Part shown: in pieces, positions 45,335 to 55,020 of the stretch
Position numbering within the stretch: position 1 is the first letter of the stretch
Layout: each line of letters begins with the position of its first letter
Assembly (NCBI GenBank): GCA_018820765.1
Contig: JAHJNN010000009.1
Span: 1-64,000, forward strand
Length of the DNA: 64,000 nt
Direction of reading: 5' to 3'
DNA from: Gammaproteobacteria bacterium
GTDB taxonomy: Bacteria; Pseudomonadota; Gammaproteobacteria; Burkholderiales; Thiobacillaceae
The notes under the pieces: model-generated
The model's input: only the letters and a program-made list of their open reading frames with translations
The model's database searches: none
What the model was told of the DNA's origin: nothing
Translations under genes and position numbers: made by a program

Positions 45335-47769
45335 CCTCGAACAACACCCCCTTCTTCCATTCCATCCGCACCCGGCTGGTCATCGTCAGCATCCTCATCG
45401 AAGTGACGATGCTGGGGCTGCTGATTGCCAACAGCGTGCGCTTGATGACCGACGTCATGGAAGACCGCACCGAGGCGCGGCTGCAAACCGTCAACCCCCT
45501 GCTCAACGCCTCGCTCGGCGCGCGCCTGTTCGAGCGCGACCATGCGTCGATCAACGAGATCCTGCAGCAGCTGGTCCACAGCAGGACCGCCGAACTCGAC
45601 TATATCGTCGTCTTCGACGACAAGAACGTCCTCTACGCCCAAGCCGGCAAGGTCGATGCAGCCAATCTGCCGGCCCTCGATCAGAGCATCCGGCAGAGTC
45701 TGAACGACCTGATTTACGACACCAGCATTCCGATCACGCTCGCGGGCGAGACCGTCGGATACGCCCGCTATGGGCTCTCGCTGGCGTCCTTCATGGCATC
45801 CCGGGAAAGCATCCTGCGCCAGAGCCTGCTGATTGCCGGCGCGGAAATCCTGTTCACCCTGCTTGCCCTGGGCGTGGCTGGTTTCCTGCTGACCCGGCAT
45901 ATCCGGACGCTGCTGGTTGCGACCCGAAAAATCAGCGGCGGCGAATACGACCTGCATATCCCGGTGAGCAGCCGCGACGAAATCGGCGTGCTGGCCAGCA
46001 ACTTCAATACCATGACCGCAGCGATCCGCAACCGGATTGCAGCACTGCATCGATCCGAACATGAACTGCATGAAGAAAAGGAACGCGCCGAGGTGACGCT
46101 GCATTCCATCGGCGACGGCGTCATCACCACTGATCTGCAGGGCCGGGTGCGCTATCTGAATCCGGAGGCGGAAACCCTGACCGGCTGCACCCTGGCCGAG
46201 GCCGTGGGCAAACCCATTGAAACGGTCTACCGGATCCAGGATCAGTCCACCGGCAACCCGCTGGCCAACCCGGCGCGCCTGTGCCTGGCCGAGGACACCG
46301 TGATCAGCGGCGTCAATCTCGCGCAGCTGGTCCGAGCCGATGGCCGTGCCTACGCCGTCGAGGAAACCGCCGCCCCGATCCGCGGCAAGGCGGGCAAAAC
46401 CATCGGCGCCGTGCTGGTGTTCCATGATGTGACCGAAGCCCGGGAAGCCTCGCGCAAACTGGCCTACCAGGCCACTCACGATGCCCTGACAGGATTGATC
46501 AACCGCCGCGAATTCGAGCGGCAGATCGAGGCCGCCCTGCAGGATGCCAAGGCCCACAACACCGACAATGCGTTCTGTTACATGGATCTGGACCAGTTCA
46601 AGGTGGTCAACGACACCTGCGGGCACATTGCCGGCGATGGCTTGCTGATCGAGCTGGCGACGCTGCTGCGCCACCGGGTACGCGAAACCGACACCGTCGC
46701 CCGCCTGGGAGGCGACGAATTCGGCATCCTGATGCGGAATATTCCCTTGAACGAGGCCCGGGCCCTGGCCGAGGACATCCGCAACCGCGTCCGCGATTAC
46801 CGTTTTCTATGGGAAGGCCAGACCTTCGAGGTGGGAATCAGCATCGGGGTGGTTCCCATCCGTCCCGACACCCCCGCTGCCGCGGATATTTTCAGCAAGG
46901 CCGACATTGCCTGCTTCGTGGCCAAGGACAAGGGGCGCAACCAGATTCACGTCTCCAGCATGGACGACGTCGAGCAAGCGCGGCGCCATCTGGAAATGCA
47001 ATGGTCGGTGCGCATACCCAGCGCCCTGGAAAACGACCGCTTCGTCCTGCACTGCCAGAAAATCTATCCGCTCGATCCCGCCAGCGGCGCCGCCCCCCGC
47101 TGCGAGCTGCTGGTTCGCATGCTGGACGAGGACGGCACGCTGATCCTGCCGGGGCGGCTGATTCCCGCCGCCGAGCGTTTCCGCCACATGCCCGATATCG
47201 ACCGCTGGGTCATCCACAATGCGCTCAAACTCATTGCCCGCCATGGCGCCCAGATGGGGCTGGCCGCCTATGCCATCAATCTCTCCGGACAGTCGCTCGG
47301 GCAGGAGGACCTGCTCGATTTCGTCAAGCGCGAAATCCTGCGCAGCGGCGTCAAGCCGAGTCTGGTGACCTTCGAGATCACCGAGACTGCCGCCATTCGA
47401 AACGTATCCCATGCGGCCCGCTTCATGAGGGAATTGAAGAAAATGGGCTGCCAGTTCGCGCTGGACGATTTCGGCAGCGGCCTGAGTTCCTTCGGCTATC
47501 TCAAGATGCTGCCGGTGGATTACTTGAAGATCGACGGCAGCTTCGTGCGCAACATGGTGCATGACGAGCACGATCATTCCATCGTCGTTGCCATCACCCA
47601 GATCGCCAAAACCCTGAAAATCGGCTGCGTGGCGGAGTTCGTCGAGGACGAGGCGACCCTGCTGGCGCTGAAGGAAATCGGGGTCGACTACGCACAGGGC
47701 AACTTCCTCCACCGGCCGGAAGCCGTCAGCAACGACACCGCAACGGAGAAACTGCCGCTCAGGGGCTGA
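45331..47769 (+). CDS. Membrane HAMP-PAS-GGDEF-EAL cyclic di-GMP protein
   Basis: An 812-aa protein starting at GTG 45331, overlapping the PhnD-like stop. An N-terminal helix (LVIVSILIEVTMLGLLIANS), a periplasmic sensor of about 130 residues and a second helix (LLIAGAEILFTLLALGVAGFLL) come first. HAMP, PAS (TLHSIGDGVITTDLQGRVRYLN), GGDEF and EAL domains follow. GGDEF is intact (RLGGDEFGIL) with an RxxD inhibitory site (RETD). The EAL domain retains ELLVR, NLSGQSL, EITETAAI, DDFGSG and KIDGSF but has AEFVED where AEGVE is usual. It may be bifunctional. Confidence 0.92.
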   Translation: MTSNNTPFFHSIRTRLVIVSILIEVTMLGLLIANSVRLMTDVMEDRTEARLQTVNPLLNASLGARLFERDHASINEILQQLVHSRTAELDYIVVFDDKNVLYAQAGKVDAANLPALDQSIRQSLNDLIYDTSIPITLAGETVGYARYGLSLASFMASRESILRQSLLIAGAEILFTLLALGVAGFLLTRHIRTLLVATRKISGGEYDLHIPVSSRDEIGVLASNFNTMTAAIRNRIAALHRSEHELHEEKERAEVTLHSIGDGVITTDLQGRVRYLNPEAETLTGCTLAEAVGKPIETVYRIQDQSTGNPLANPARLCLAEDTVISGVNLAQLVRADGRAYAVEETAAPIRGKAGKTIGAVLVFHDVTEAREASRKLAYQATHDALTGLINRREFERQIEAALQDAKAHNTDNAFCYMDLDQFKVVNDTCGHIAGDGLLIELATLLRHRVRETDTVARLGGDEFGILMRNIPLNEARALAEDIRNRVRDYRFLWEGQTFEVGISIGVVPIRPDTPAAADIFSKADIACFVAKDKGRNQIHVSSMDDVEQARRHLEMQWSVRIPSALENDRFVLHCQKIYPLDPASGAAPRCELLVRMLDEDGTLILPGRLIPAAERFRHMPDIDRWVIHNALKLIARHGAQMGLAAYAINLSGQSLGQEDLLDFVKREILRSGVKPSLVTFEITETAAIRNVSHAARFMRELKKMGCQFALDDFGSGLSSFGYLKMLPVDYLKIDGSFVRNMVHDEHDHSIVVAITQIAKTLKIGCVAEFVEDEATLLALKEIGVDYAQGNFLHRPEAVSNDTATEKLPLRG

Positions 47770-47799
47770 CCGCCTGACTCAGGGGTGCCCTGGGCCGGC

Positions 47800-48570
47800 T
47801 CAGGGCCGGGCCGCGGCAAACAGGCGGAAAAAGTTCTGCGTCGTGGCCTCGCCCACCGCCTCGGCCGTCATCCCCCGCACCCGCGCGATTTCCTCCGCCA
47901 CGTGCTTCACGAAGCCCGGCTGGTTGGTCTGGCCGCGATGCGGTACCGGCGCAAGATAGGGCGAATCGGTCTCGATCAGGATGCGATCGAGCGGAATGGC
48001 CGCAGCGACCTCGCGCAGCGCGGCGGCATTCTTGAAGGTCACGATGCCAGAAAACGAGATGTAGAACCCCAATTCGACGGCCGCTTCGGCCACCGCCAGG
48101 CTCTCGGTGAAGCAGTGCATCACGCCGCCCGCCTCGCCCGCCTGTTCCTCGCGCATGAGGCGCAGGGTGTCGTCGGCCGCGGAACGGGTGTGGATCACCA
48201 GGGGCTTGCGGCTGGCCCGCGCGGCGCGGATGTGGATGCGAAAGCGCTCGCGCTGCCATTCGAGGTCGCCGGTGAGACGGAAATAATCCAGCCCGGTTTC
48301 GCCGATCGCCACCACCTTGGGATGGTCGGCCAGCGCGACCAGTTCTTCCACCGTCGGCTCGGTGCAGTCCTCATGGTCTGGATGCACGCCGACCGAGGCG
48401 TACACGTTCGGATGCGCCTCGGCCAGCGCGCGGATTTCAGGGAATTTTTCAAGCTCCACACTGATGCACAGCGCGTGGCTCACCTGGTTGGCGGCCATGA
48501 GACCGAACACCTCGGGCAGATTGCCGGCGAGCTCGGGAAAATTGATGTGGCAGTGGGAATCGACGAACAT
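47800..48570 (-). CDS. tatD: TatD-family metal-dependent hydrolase
   Basis: A 256-aa TIM-barrel nuclease of the TatD/YcfH group. FVDSHCHINFPEL gives the first metal-binding His-x-His. ALCISVELEKFPEI, SVGVHPDHEDC, AIGETGLDYFRL, VIHTRSAADDTLRLM, VMHCFTESL and LIETDSPYLAPVPHRG follow. The ATG at 48570 starts the homology. An upstream ATG at 48588 lies in repeat DNA. It is last in the long operon after pilZ. Confidence 0.94.
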   Translation of the reverse strand: MFVDSHCHINFPELAGNLPEVFGLMAANQVSHALCISVELEKFPEIRALAEAHPNVYASVGVHPDHEDCTEPTVEELVALADHPKVVAIGETGLDYFRLTGDLEWQRERFRIHIRAARASRKPLVIHTRSAADDTLRLMREEQAGEAGGVMHCFTESLAVAEAAVELGFYISFSGIVTFKNAAALREVAAAIPLDRILIETDSPYLAPVPHRGQTNQPGFVKHVAEEIARVRGMTAEAVGEATTQNFFRLFAAARP

Positions 48571-48579
48571 TTCAGATAC

Positions 48580-48662
48580 AAGATTCAAGTTACAAGGTGC
48601 AAGTTCTTGAAGGCGCCATGGTTTTTAAAGGGACTTGGCGCCGCTCTTGTAACTTGAATCTT
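48580..48662. repeat. Inverted repeat with AAGATTCAAGTTACAAG arms between pilZ and tatD
   Basis: Perfect 17-bp arms, AAGATTCAAGTTACAAG at 48580-48596 and its complement at 48646-48662, enclose about 49 bases, which include a GGCGCC hairpin pair. The AGGTGCAAG word is also repeated in inverted form just inside and outside. The element fills the pilZ-tatD gap. Confidence 0.85.
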
Positions 48663-48671
48663 GCACCTGCC

Positions 48672-49052
48672 CTACATGGTGTGGGTCGGTCGCACCGATT
48701 TTAACGAACCGCCGAGCAAACCTTCAATCTTGTGTTGCGCCGCCTTGCCGCTTTCGTTGAAGGCGAACTGCACGCCGACGCCCTGGGTGCGGCCGCCGTG
48801 CGCGCCGCCCGGCGTCAGCCACACCACCTTGCCCGACACCGGCAGCTTGGCGGGGTCGTCCATCAGGGTCAGCAGCATGAACACTTCCTCGCCCATCTTG
48901 TATTGCTTGTTGGTGGGAATGAACAGCCCGCCGCCCTTGATGAACGGCATGTAGGCCGCAAACAGGGCCGACTTTTCCTTGATCGACAGCGACAGCACGC
49001 CGGGGCGGACTTGTGCTGCGACCTCATTGAGTGCTGCTGTGTTCATGGTCAT
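48672..49052 (-). CDS. pilZ: Type IV pilus PilZ-domain protein
   Basis: A 126-aa PilZ-domain protein at its standard place between holB and tatD. The segment KGGGLFIPTNKQYKMGEEV and LPVSGKVVWLTPGG match PilZ proteins of type IV pilus systems. The RxxxR and D/NxSxxG cyclic di-GMP binding motifs are not evident, as in Pseudomonas PilZ. It is therefore more likely a structural partner in pilus assembly than a c-di-GMP receptor. Confidence 0.9.
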   Translation of the reverse strand: MTMNTAALNEVAAQVRPGVLSLSIKEKSALFAAYMPFIKGGGLFIPTNKQYKMGEEVFMLLTLMDDPAKLPVSGKVVWLTPGGAHGGRTQGVGVQFAFNESGKAAQHKIEGLLGGSLKSVRPTHTM

Positions 49053-49055
49053 GTC

Positions 49056-50039
49056 TCAATCAAATAAGTGCCGGTACTGAATCAGCCAGGCTTCCAGCTG
49101 CAGGGCCCGGTTGAGCGGATGCGCCAGCGTCCTGCCTTCGTTCGCCTGGGCCCGCGCGAGCGCCAGCAGCTTCGCCAGATCGGCCTGGCCGCCCAGCCGC
49201 GCCAGCACATCGGAAAAATCGCGGTTGAACTGCACATGGCCTTGCAGCTTCACCGCCAGCAAATCGCCCAGCCACTTGTACGCCACGTTGTGCCAGGTCT
49301 GCGGGCTGATGGCTTTCCAGCGTTCGCCCAGCGTCACCGGATCGAGCTGGCCGGGACGCGCCAGGCCTTCCAGCATACCGCGACGCTCGTCCAGTTCATT
49401 GCTGTCGGCCCAGCGCTGGGCATCGAGCGGCGTGCCGCCGGAGAGCGCCAGCAGGTCGATCGCATCGCCCACGCCCTGCCCAGCCAGCCACTGCGCGGCC
49501 TGGTCGAGCGGCGGCAGGCCGATGTCGAGCCGGGTGCAGCGGCTGCGGATGGTCGGCAGCAGGCGCCGCGGCTGATCCGAAACCAGCAGGAACACCGTAT
49601 TTAACGGCGGTTCCTCCAGCACCTTTAACAGCGCATTGGCCGCCGCCAGGTTGAGGCTGTCCGCCGGATTCACCAGCACCACCCGGAAGCCGGCGCGGTA
49701 AGTGGAAAGCTGGACGTAATCGACCGCCTCGCGCGCCTGGTCGACCTCGATGGCGGTCGCCATGCGGGTTTCGCCTTCCTTGCCGGTCTTTTCCTGCAGG
49801 GTGACGAGCCGGAAATCCGGGTGCCCGCCGGTATCGAACCAGTGGCAGGCCGGGCACGCGCCGCAGGCGGCGCCGTCGGGCTGCGGCGCCTCGCACAGCA
49901 GGGCCTGCGCCCACGCCAGCGCCAGCGCGCCCTTGCCCACCCCGCGCGGCCCGGCCAGCAGCAAGGCTTGTGCCGGCCGGGCCCGGGTCGCCAGCAGGCG
50001 CTGCCAGGGGGCTTCCAGCCAGGGATAGGGTGCGCTCAC
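49056..50039 (-). CDS. holB: DNA polymerase III delta-prime subunit
   Basis: A 327-aa clamp-loader subunit. A degenerate P-loop (LLLAGPRGVGKGALALAWAQ), a zinc module (CGACPACHWFDTGGHPDF), and the SRC arginine-finger-type LLPTIRSRCTRLDIG are visible. The GTG start at 50039 overlaps the tmk stop (GTGA). The longer 504-aa open frame includes tmk-antiframe sequence and is rejected. Confidence 0.94.
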   Translation of the reverse strand: MSAPYPWLEAPWQRLLATRARPAQALLLAGPRGVGKGALALAWAQALLCEAPQPDGAACGACPACHWFDTGGHPDFRLVTLQEKTGKEGETRMATAIEVDQAREAVDYVQLSTYRAGFRVVLVNPADSLNLAAANALLKVLEEPPLNTVFLLVSDQPRRLLPTIRSRCTRLDIGLPPLDQAAQWLAGQGVGDAIDLLALSGGTPLDAQRWADSNELDERRGMLEGLARPGQLDPVTLGERWKAISPQTWHNVAYKWLGDLLAVKLQGHVQFNRDFSDVLARLGGQADLAKLLALARAQANEGRTLAHPLNRALQLEAWLIQYRHLFD

Positions 50040-50650
50040 GCCAGCCCTGCCAGAAGCTGGCCGATTTCGGCCTGCAACTCGGCAATACCCTGGCGCGCAT
50101 CCAGCACCCGAATGCGCGCGGGTTCGGCCTGCGCGCGATCGAGGTAGGCATTGCGCACGCGGCTGAAGAAGCTGTCGGCCTCGCGCTCGAAACGGTCGGC
50201 AGTGCGGGCGGCCGAGCGGCGCGCTTCCGCCACCTCGGGCGGCACGTCGAACAGCAGCGTGAGGTCGGGCGCAAAGCCGCGCTGCACCCAGTTTTCCAGC
50301 ACAGCGATGCGTTCCGCCGCGATGCCGCGCCCGCCGCACTGGTAGGCGTAGCTGGCATCGGTGAAGCGGTCGGACACCACCCACGCGCCGCGCGCTAGCG
50401 CCGGCAGGATCAGGCGGGCCAGGTGCTCCTGGCGCGCGGCGAACATCAGCAGCAGTTCGGTATCGGCGTCCATGTCGCGATGCAGCAGCAGTTCGCGCAG
50501 CGTTTCGCCGAGCGGGGTGCCGCCGGGTTCGCGGGTCACGATGACTTCGCGGCCCTGCCGGCGTAGCCACTCGGCGACGAACTCCAGATGCGTGCTCTTG
50601 CCGGCGCCGTCGACGCCTTCGAGGGTGATGAATCTGCCTTGTGTGCTCAT
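50036..50650 (-). CDS. tmk: Thymidylate kinase
   Basis: A 204-aa enzyme phosphorylating dTMP. The P-loop is FITLEGVDGAGKSTH, followed by the DR[Y/F] motif in WVVSDRFTDASYAYQ and VTREPGGTPLGE. It overlaps mltG by four bases upstream (ATGA) and holB downstream, placing it in the middle of the operon. Length matches bacterial Tmk. Confidence 0.96.
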   Translation of the reverse strand: MSTQGRFITLEGVDGAGKSTHLEFVAEWLRRQGREVIVTREPGGTPLGETLRELLLHRDMDADTELLLMFAARQEHLARLILPALARGAWVVSDRFTDASYAYQCGGRGIAAERIAVLENWVQRGFAPDLTLLFDVPPEVAEARRSAARTADRFEREADSFFSRVRNAYLDRAQAEPARIRVLDARQGIAELQAEIGQLLAGLA

Positions 50651-51639
50651 CGTCGTTGGTAGCGGTTTACGGCATTGTTGTGGGCGGCGAGATTGCTGGA
50701 AAACACATGAGTGCCGTCGCGCCGCGAGACGAAATACAGGGCATCGGTTTTGGCCGGATTGAGCGCCGCCCGGATCGCCGCTTCGCTCGGCATCGCAATC
50801 GGCGTCGGCGGCAGGCCCCGGCGCGTGTAGGTGTTGTACGGCGTGTCGGTTTGCAGGTCCACCTTGCGCAGGTTGCCGTCGAAACGTTCGCCCAGCCCGT
50901 AGATCACGGTGGGGTCGGTCTGCAGGCGCATCCCCAGCCTGAGCCGGTTGAGGAATACCCCGGCAATCATCGGGCGCTCGAACGCCGCGCCGGTTTCCTT
51001 TTCCACGATCGACGCCATGATCAGCGCTTCATACGGCGTGCGATACGGCAGGCCCGGCGCGCGGGCTTCCCACGCGGCCATGAGCCTTTCGTGCTGCATC
51101 CGATAGGCGCGGCGCAGCACGCCGAGGTCGGACGAATGCGGCGCGAAGAAATAGGTATCGGGAAACAGCAGGCCTTCGGGGTGGCGTTCCTCGGCCCCGA
51201 TGGCCCGCAGCAGCTCGGCATCGCTCATGCCCGCGCTGTCGTGCTTGAGCATGGGCTGCGCGGCGAGCGCCGCACTCACTTCGCGCCAGCTCCAGCCTTC
51301 GATGAACTGGACGATCGCCTGCGAAACCTCGCCGCGCTGGATCTTGCCGTACAGCTCGAGCGGCGTGAGTGGCCTGTCGAGCGTATAGACGCCGACCTTG
51401 AGCGTTCCCGCCTTGCCCAACGCGCGTCCGAGCAGCCAGAACGCCTGCGCGCTGCCGATCACGCCCTCGCGTTCCAGCATCACGCTCAGGCTTCTCAGAT
51501 GCATGCCGGGCGTCACGTTGACGGTCTTCGGCAAGGGCTCGATGCGCAGGGGCTGGTTGCCGTACCAGGCCAGTCCGCCCGCTCCCGCCAGCGCAGCCAG
51601 GATGGCAAGCATTACAAATCGTTTAATCCACGTCTTCAT
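50647..51639 (-). CDS. mltG: Endolytic murein transglycosylase MltG
   Basis: A 330-aa inner-membrane lytic transglycosylase that sets glycan strand length. One N-terminal transmembrane helix (FVMLAILAALAGAGGLAWYG) is followed by the LysM-like domain and YceG domain. The catalytic Glu is in ALIMASIVEKETGA near residue 215. LGMRLQTDPTVIYGLG and YNTYTRRGLPPTPIAMP are family segments. It overlaps pabC by 17 bases, a common arrangement. Confidence 0.95.
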   Translation of the reverse strand: MKTWIKRFVMLAILAALAGAGGLAWYGNQPLRIEPLPKTVNVTPGMHLRSLSVMLEREGVIGSAQAFWLLGRALGKAGTLKVGVYTLDRPLTPLELYGKIQRGEVSQAIVQFIEGWSWREVSAALAAQPMLKHDSAGMSDAELLRAIGAEERHPEGLLFPDTYFFAPHSSDLGVLRRAYRMQHERLMAAWEARAPGLPYRTPYEALIMASIVEKETGAAFERPMIAGVFLNRLRLGMRLQTDPTVIYGLGERFDGNLRKVDLQTDTPYNTYTRRGLPPTPIAMPSEAAIRAALNPAKTDALYFVSRRDGTHVFSSNLAAHNNAVNRYQRR

Positions 51640-52426
51640 ACAAGGCGTCGTTCAAGATGGGGGTCCAGCCCGCAGGCGTCCAGGTCACGTCATCCAGGCG
51701 GCCCACGCGGCGCACGCCGATGACGCTGTTGCACAGCATCACTTCATCGGCAGCGAGTATAGCGTCAGGCAGCAGGCGGCCGATACGGAGGGGAATACCG
51801 CGCCGTTCCATGGCACGCAGCAGGCGCGTCCTGGCCACGCCGGCGACGCCGCACTGGCCGAGGTCCGGGGTGAACAGTTCGCCCGCTTTCGCGATCACGA
51901 GATTGCTCATCACGCCGCCGACCACCGCGCCGCTGTCGTCGCACAGCAGGCCCTCGAAAATCGCCGGATCATCCCATTCCGCCCGCGCCAGCACATTCTC
52001 CAGCCGGTTCAGGTGCTTGATGCCGGCCAGCCGCGGCTGCCGCGCCAGCCGGAGCGTGCACCAGCGTGCAGTAATGTCGGCCGGCGCCTGAGCATGCTCC
52101 GGCAGCGGCGCCGACAGCACGATGCGGGTGCAAGCCTCGCCGACGGGCAAGGCATAGCCGCGCGCACCGGCGCCCCGCGTAATCATGATCTTGGCGACGC
52201 CCTCCCCGGCCGCGGCCACCCGGCAGACCTCGGTGCGCAACAAGGCTTCGTCGGGGCAGGCCAGCATCAGCGCCTCGCAGTCGGCCGCAAGCTTGGCGTA
52301 CTGGTCACGCCACCACAGCGGCTGGCCGGCTTCGGTGCGCAGGGTGCGGAAGACGCCATCGCCGTAGGCAAGGCCGCGATCGAGCGCGTCCACGGATTCT
52401 GCGGGGTGGCCGTTTACGAGGGTCAT
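51623..52426 (-). CDS. pabC: Aminodeoxychorismate lyase
   Basis: A 267-aa PLP enzyme releasing 4-aminobenzoate and pyruvate in folate synthesis. DRGLAYGDGVFRTLR and the PLP-lysine segment AGIKHLNRLENVLAR with EGLLCDDSGAVVGGVMSNL match class IV aminotransferase-like lyases. ATG 52426 overlaps the pabB stop (ATGA). Confidence 0.93.
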   Translation of the reverse strand: MTLVNGHPAESVDALDRGLAYGDGVFRTLRTEAGQPLWWRDQYAKLAADCEALMLACPDEALLRTEVCRVAAAGEGVAKIMITRGAGARGYALPVGEACTRIVLSAPLPEHAQAPADITARWCTLRLARQPRLAGIKHLNRLENVLARAEWDDPAIFEGLLCDDSGAVVGGVMSNLVIAKAGELFTPDLGQCGVAGVARTRLLRAMERRGIPLRIGRLLPDAILAADEVMLCNSVIGVRRVGRLDDVTWTPAGWTPILNDALYEDVD

Positions 52427-53727
52427 GGTTCGAGCGTCCGCAAGAGGCCGCGGGCCTTGGCGCGGGTTTCGTCGAGTTCACGGACGGCGACCGAATCGGC
52501 GACGATGCCGGCGCCGGCGCGGAAGCTCAGCTCGTTGCCGCGCAGCAGGAAGCTGCGGATCAGGATGTTGAAATCGAAGCTGCCGTCGCGATTGATGTAG
52601 CCGACGCTGCCGGTGTAGCTGCGCCGCGGCGTCTGTTCGAGTTCATGAATAATTTGCATCGTCCGCACCTTGGGACAGCCGGTGATGGTGCCGCCGGGAA
52701 ACACCGCGCGCAAGGCGTCGTAGACGCGCATGCCCGCGCGCAGCTGCCCGCAGACGGTGGATTCGATGTGATGCACGTGGCGATAACTGGTCGTTTCCAT
52801 CAAGGCTTCCACCTTCACGCTGCCGGGCTCGCACACGCGCCCGAGGTCATTGCGCTCCAGGTCGACCAGCATGACGTGTTCGGCGCGTTCCTTGGGATGC
52901 GCCTGCAGGCGGGCACGCAGCGCGGCGTCTTCCGCGGCATCCTCGCTGCGGGGATGGGTGCCGGCGATCGGGCGCGTTTCCAGCCGGCCGCTGCGGTCGA
53001 GACGGACCAGCCGTTCGGGCGACGAACTCACGATCGCCCACTCGTCCATCTGCAGCAAGGCCGAGAACGGCGCGGGATTTTTCTGCATCAGCCGCGCAAA
53101 CAGCGATGCGGCGGCAACCGGCGCCGCGAACCCGGCGCGCCAGCCGCGCGACAGGTTGACCTGGAACACGTCGCCTGCGCGGATGTAGTCCTGGATGCGC
53201 GCGACGCCTGCGAGGAATGCGGCAGGATCGTCCTCCTCGAGGGCGGCGAGTTCCGGCAAGGCCGGGATGGCAGGCAAGGCCTGCGCCAGATCGCGCGCCA
53301 TGGCGTCGATCAGCGCGTGCTGTCCGGATTCCGCAACCAGGACGCAGCGCCTGCTCTCACGCTCGAACAGGATGGCGGCCGGGATGCGGACGAGCCAGGC
53401 AAGCGGGAAATCGGCATCCGGGGCGCATCCTGCGCTGGGCTCGAACAGCCCGCCCAGCTCATACGCAAATGCGCACAGCCAGCCGCCGGCAAACGGCAGA
53501 TGCTGGTCGGACGGGGCGGGATGCAGTTGCATCGCGGGATGCGCCTGCAATCCCTCCAGGCCGTCTGCGAGCGTAATGCGCGTGCGGTCCTGCGGGAACG
53601 CGAACAGCACGTCCCAGCCGGTGTCGCCGCTGCTGAGGAAGAGGCCGGGGTAACGCTCGGGGTTGGACGCCTGAAGCCCGGCCAGATCAGGCCGCTGCGG
53701 CCATTCCCGGATTTCCAGCGTGCTCAA
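52423..53727 (-). CDS. pabB: Aminodeoxychorismate synthase component I
   Basis: A 434-aa chorismate-utilising enzyme making 4-amino-4-deoxychorismate with glutamine amidotransferase PabA (not in window). RIQDYIRAGDVFQVNLS, RPIAGTHPRSEDA, HVMLVDLERNDLGRVCEPG and FPGGTITGCPKVRTMQII are chorismate-binding signatures. The only suitable start is TTG at 53727, 16 bases past fabF. No strong ribosome-binding site is visible, so the start is less certain. Confidence 0.92.
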   Translation of the reverse strand: MSTLEIREWPQRPDLAGLQASNPERYPGLFLSSGDTGWDVLFAFPQDRTRITLADGLEGLQAHPAMQLHPAPSDQHLPFAGGWLCAFAYELGGLFEPSAGCAPDADFPLAWLVRIPAAILFERESRRCVLVAESGQHALIDAMARDLAQALPAIPALPELAALEEDDPAAFLAGVARIQDYIRAGDVFQVNLSRGWRAGFAAPVAAASLFARLMQKNPAPFSALLQMDEWAIVSSSPERLVRLDRSGRLETRPIAGTHPRSEDAAEDAALRARLQAHPKERAEHVMLVDLERNDLGRVCEPGSVKVEALMETTSYRHVHHIESTVCGQLRAGMRVYDALRAVFPGGTITGCPKVRTMQIIHELEQTPRRSYTGSVGYINRDGSFDFNILIRSFLLRGNELSFRAGAGIVADSVAVRELDETRAKARGLLRTLEP

Positions 53728-53745
53728 GGCGATCTGCGGCGAGCC

Positions 53746-54978
53746 TCAGACGCGCTTGAAAACCAGCGAACCGTTGGTGCCGCCAAACCCGAAGTTGTTT
53801 TTGAGCGCAGCGTCGATCTTCATGTCGCGCGCGGTGTTGGCGCAGTAATCGAGATCGCACTCCGGGTCTTGCGAGAAGATGTTGATGGTCGGCGGCGACA
53901 CCTGATGGTGCACGGCCAGCACGGTGAACACCGATTCCACGCCGCCGGCACCGCCCAGCAGGTGGCCGGTCATCGACTTGGTCGAGTTGACCACCGTCTT
54001 GTAGGCCGCATCGCCGAGCGCGAGCTTGATCGCATCGGTTTCGTTCTTGTCGCCCAGGGGCGTCGAGGTGCCGTGCGCGTTGATGTAGTTGATCTGGTCG
54101 GGATTCATGCCGGCGTCGCGCAACGCGTTCTGCATCGCACGCCGCGGGCCGTCGGTGCTCGGCGCCGTCATGTGATAGGCGTCGCCGCTCATGCCGAAAC
54201 CCACCACTTCGGCGTAGATCTTGGCGCCGCGCGCCTTGGCGTGCTCGTACTCTTCCAGCACCAGCACCCCGGCGCCCTCGCCCAGCACGAAGCCGTCGCG
54301 GTCCTTGTCCCACGGACGGCTGGCGGTGGCCGGGTCGTCGTTGCGGGTGGAGAGTGCGCGCGATGCGGCGAAACCGCCCACGCCCAGGGGCGAGGTCGCG
54401 CACTCGGCGCCGCCGGCGACCATCACGTCGGCATCGCCGTGCTCGATCATGCGTGCCGACAGGCCCACCGCATGCAGGCCGGTGGTGCAGGCGGTGACGA
54501 CTGCCAAGTTGGGCCCCTTCATCCCGTACAGGATGGAAAGGTTGCCCGAAATCATGTTGATGATGGAACCCGGAATGAAGAAGGGGGAAATCTTCCTCGG
54601 GCCGGACTCCATCAGCAGGGTATGCGTGTCCTCGATCAGCGGCAGGCCGCCGATGCCGGAACCGATGTTGATGCCAATGCGCTCGGCATTGGCATCGGTG
54701 ACTTCGATCCCCGAGTCGCGTATTGCCTGGATGCCCGCGGCCATGCCGAACTGGATGAACACATCCATGCGGCGGGCCTCCTTCGGGTTGAGATACTGCT
54801 CAACCTCGAAATTCTTCACCTCGCCTGCGATTTGCGAGGCGAAGGGTGAAGGATCGAAACGGGTGATCCGGGCAATTCCGGAACGGCCGGAAACCAGGTT
54901 GTCCCAGGCTTCCGGAATGGTATTGCCGACCGGGGAAACGATCCCCAGGCCGGTGACGACGACGCGACGCTTGGACAA
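53746..54978 (-). CDS. fabF: 3-oxoacyl-ACP synthase II
   Basis: A 410-aa condensing enzyme for fatty-acid elongation. Catalytic Cys is in [15 protein letters not shown], and the two His are in [14 protein letters not shown] and [14 protein letters not shown]. The C-terminal [14 protein letters not shown] is typical. It starts with TTG at 54978, preceded by AAAGG, 42 bases after acpP. Substrate is acyl-ACP and malonyl-ACP. Confidence 0.96.
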   Translation of the reverse strand: MSKRRVVVTGLGIVSPVGNTIPEAWDNLVSGRSGIARITRFDPSPFASQIAGEVKNFEVEQYLNPKEARRMDVFIQFGMAAGIQAIRDSGIEVTDANAERIGINIGSGIGGLPLIEDTHTLLMESGPRKISPFFIPGSIINMISGNLSILYGMKGPNLAVVTACTTGLHAVGLSARMIEHGDADVMVAGGAECATSPLGVGGFAASRALSTRNDDPATASRPWDKDRDGFVLGEGAGVLVLEEYEHAKARGAKIYAEVVGFGMSGDAYHMTAPSTDGPRRAMQNALRDAGMNPDQINYINAHGTSTPLGDKNETDAIKLALGDAAYKTVVNSTKSMTGHLLGGAGGVESVFTVLAVHHQVSPPTINIFSQDPECDLDYCANTARDMKIDAALKNNFGFGGTNGSLVFKRV

Positions 54979-55020
54979 AAGTCAGACCTTTATTACTGGG
55001 TGATATTACTTGCTGAACGA

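Noticed and set aside
48571-48588. Upstream ATG for tatD (adds MNLVSE)
   Set aside because: The six residues come from the arm of a dispersed inverted repeat.
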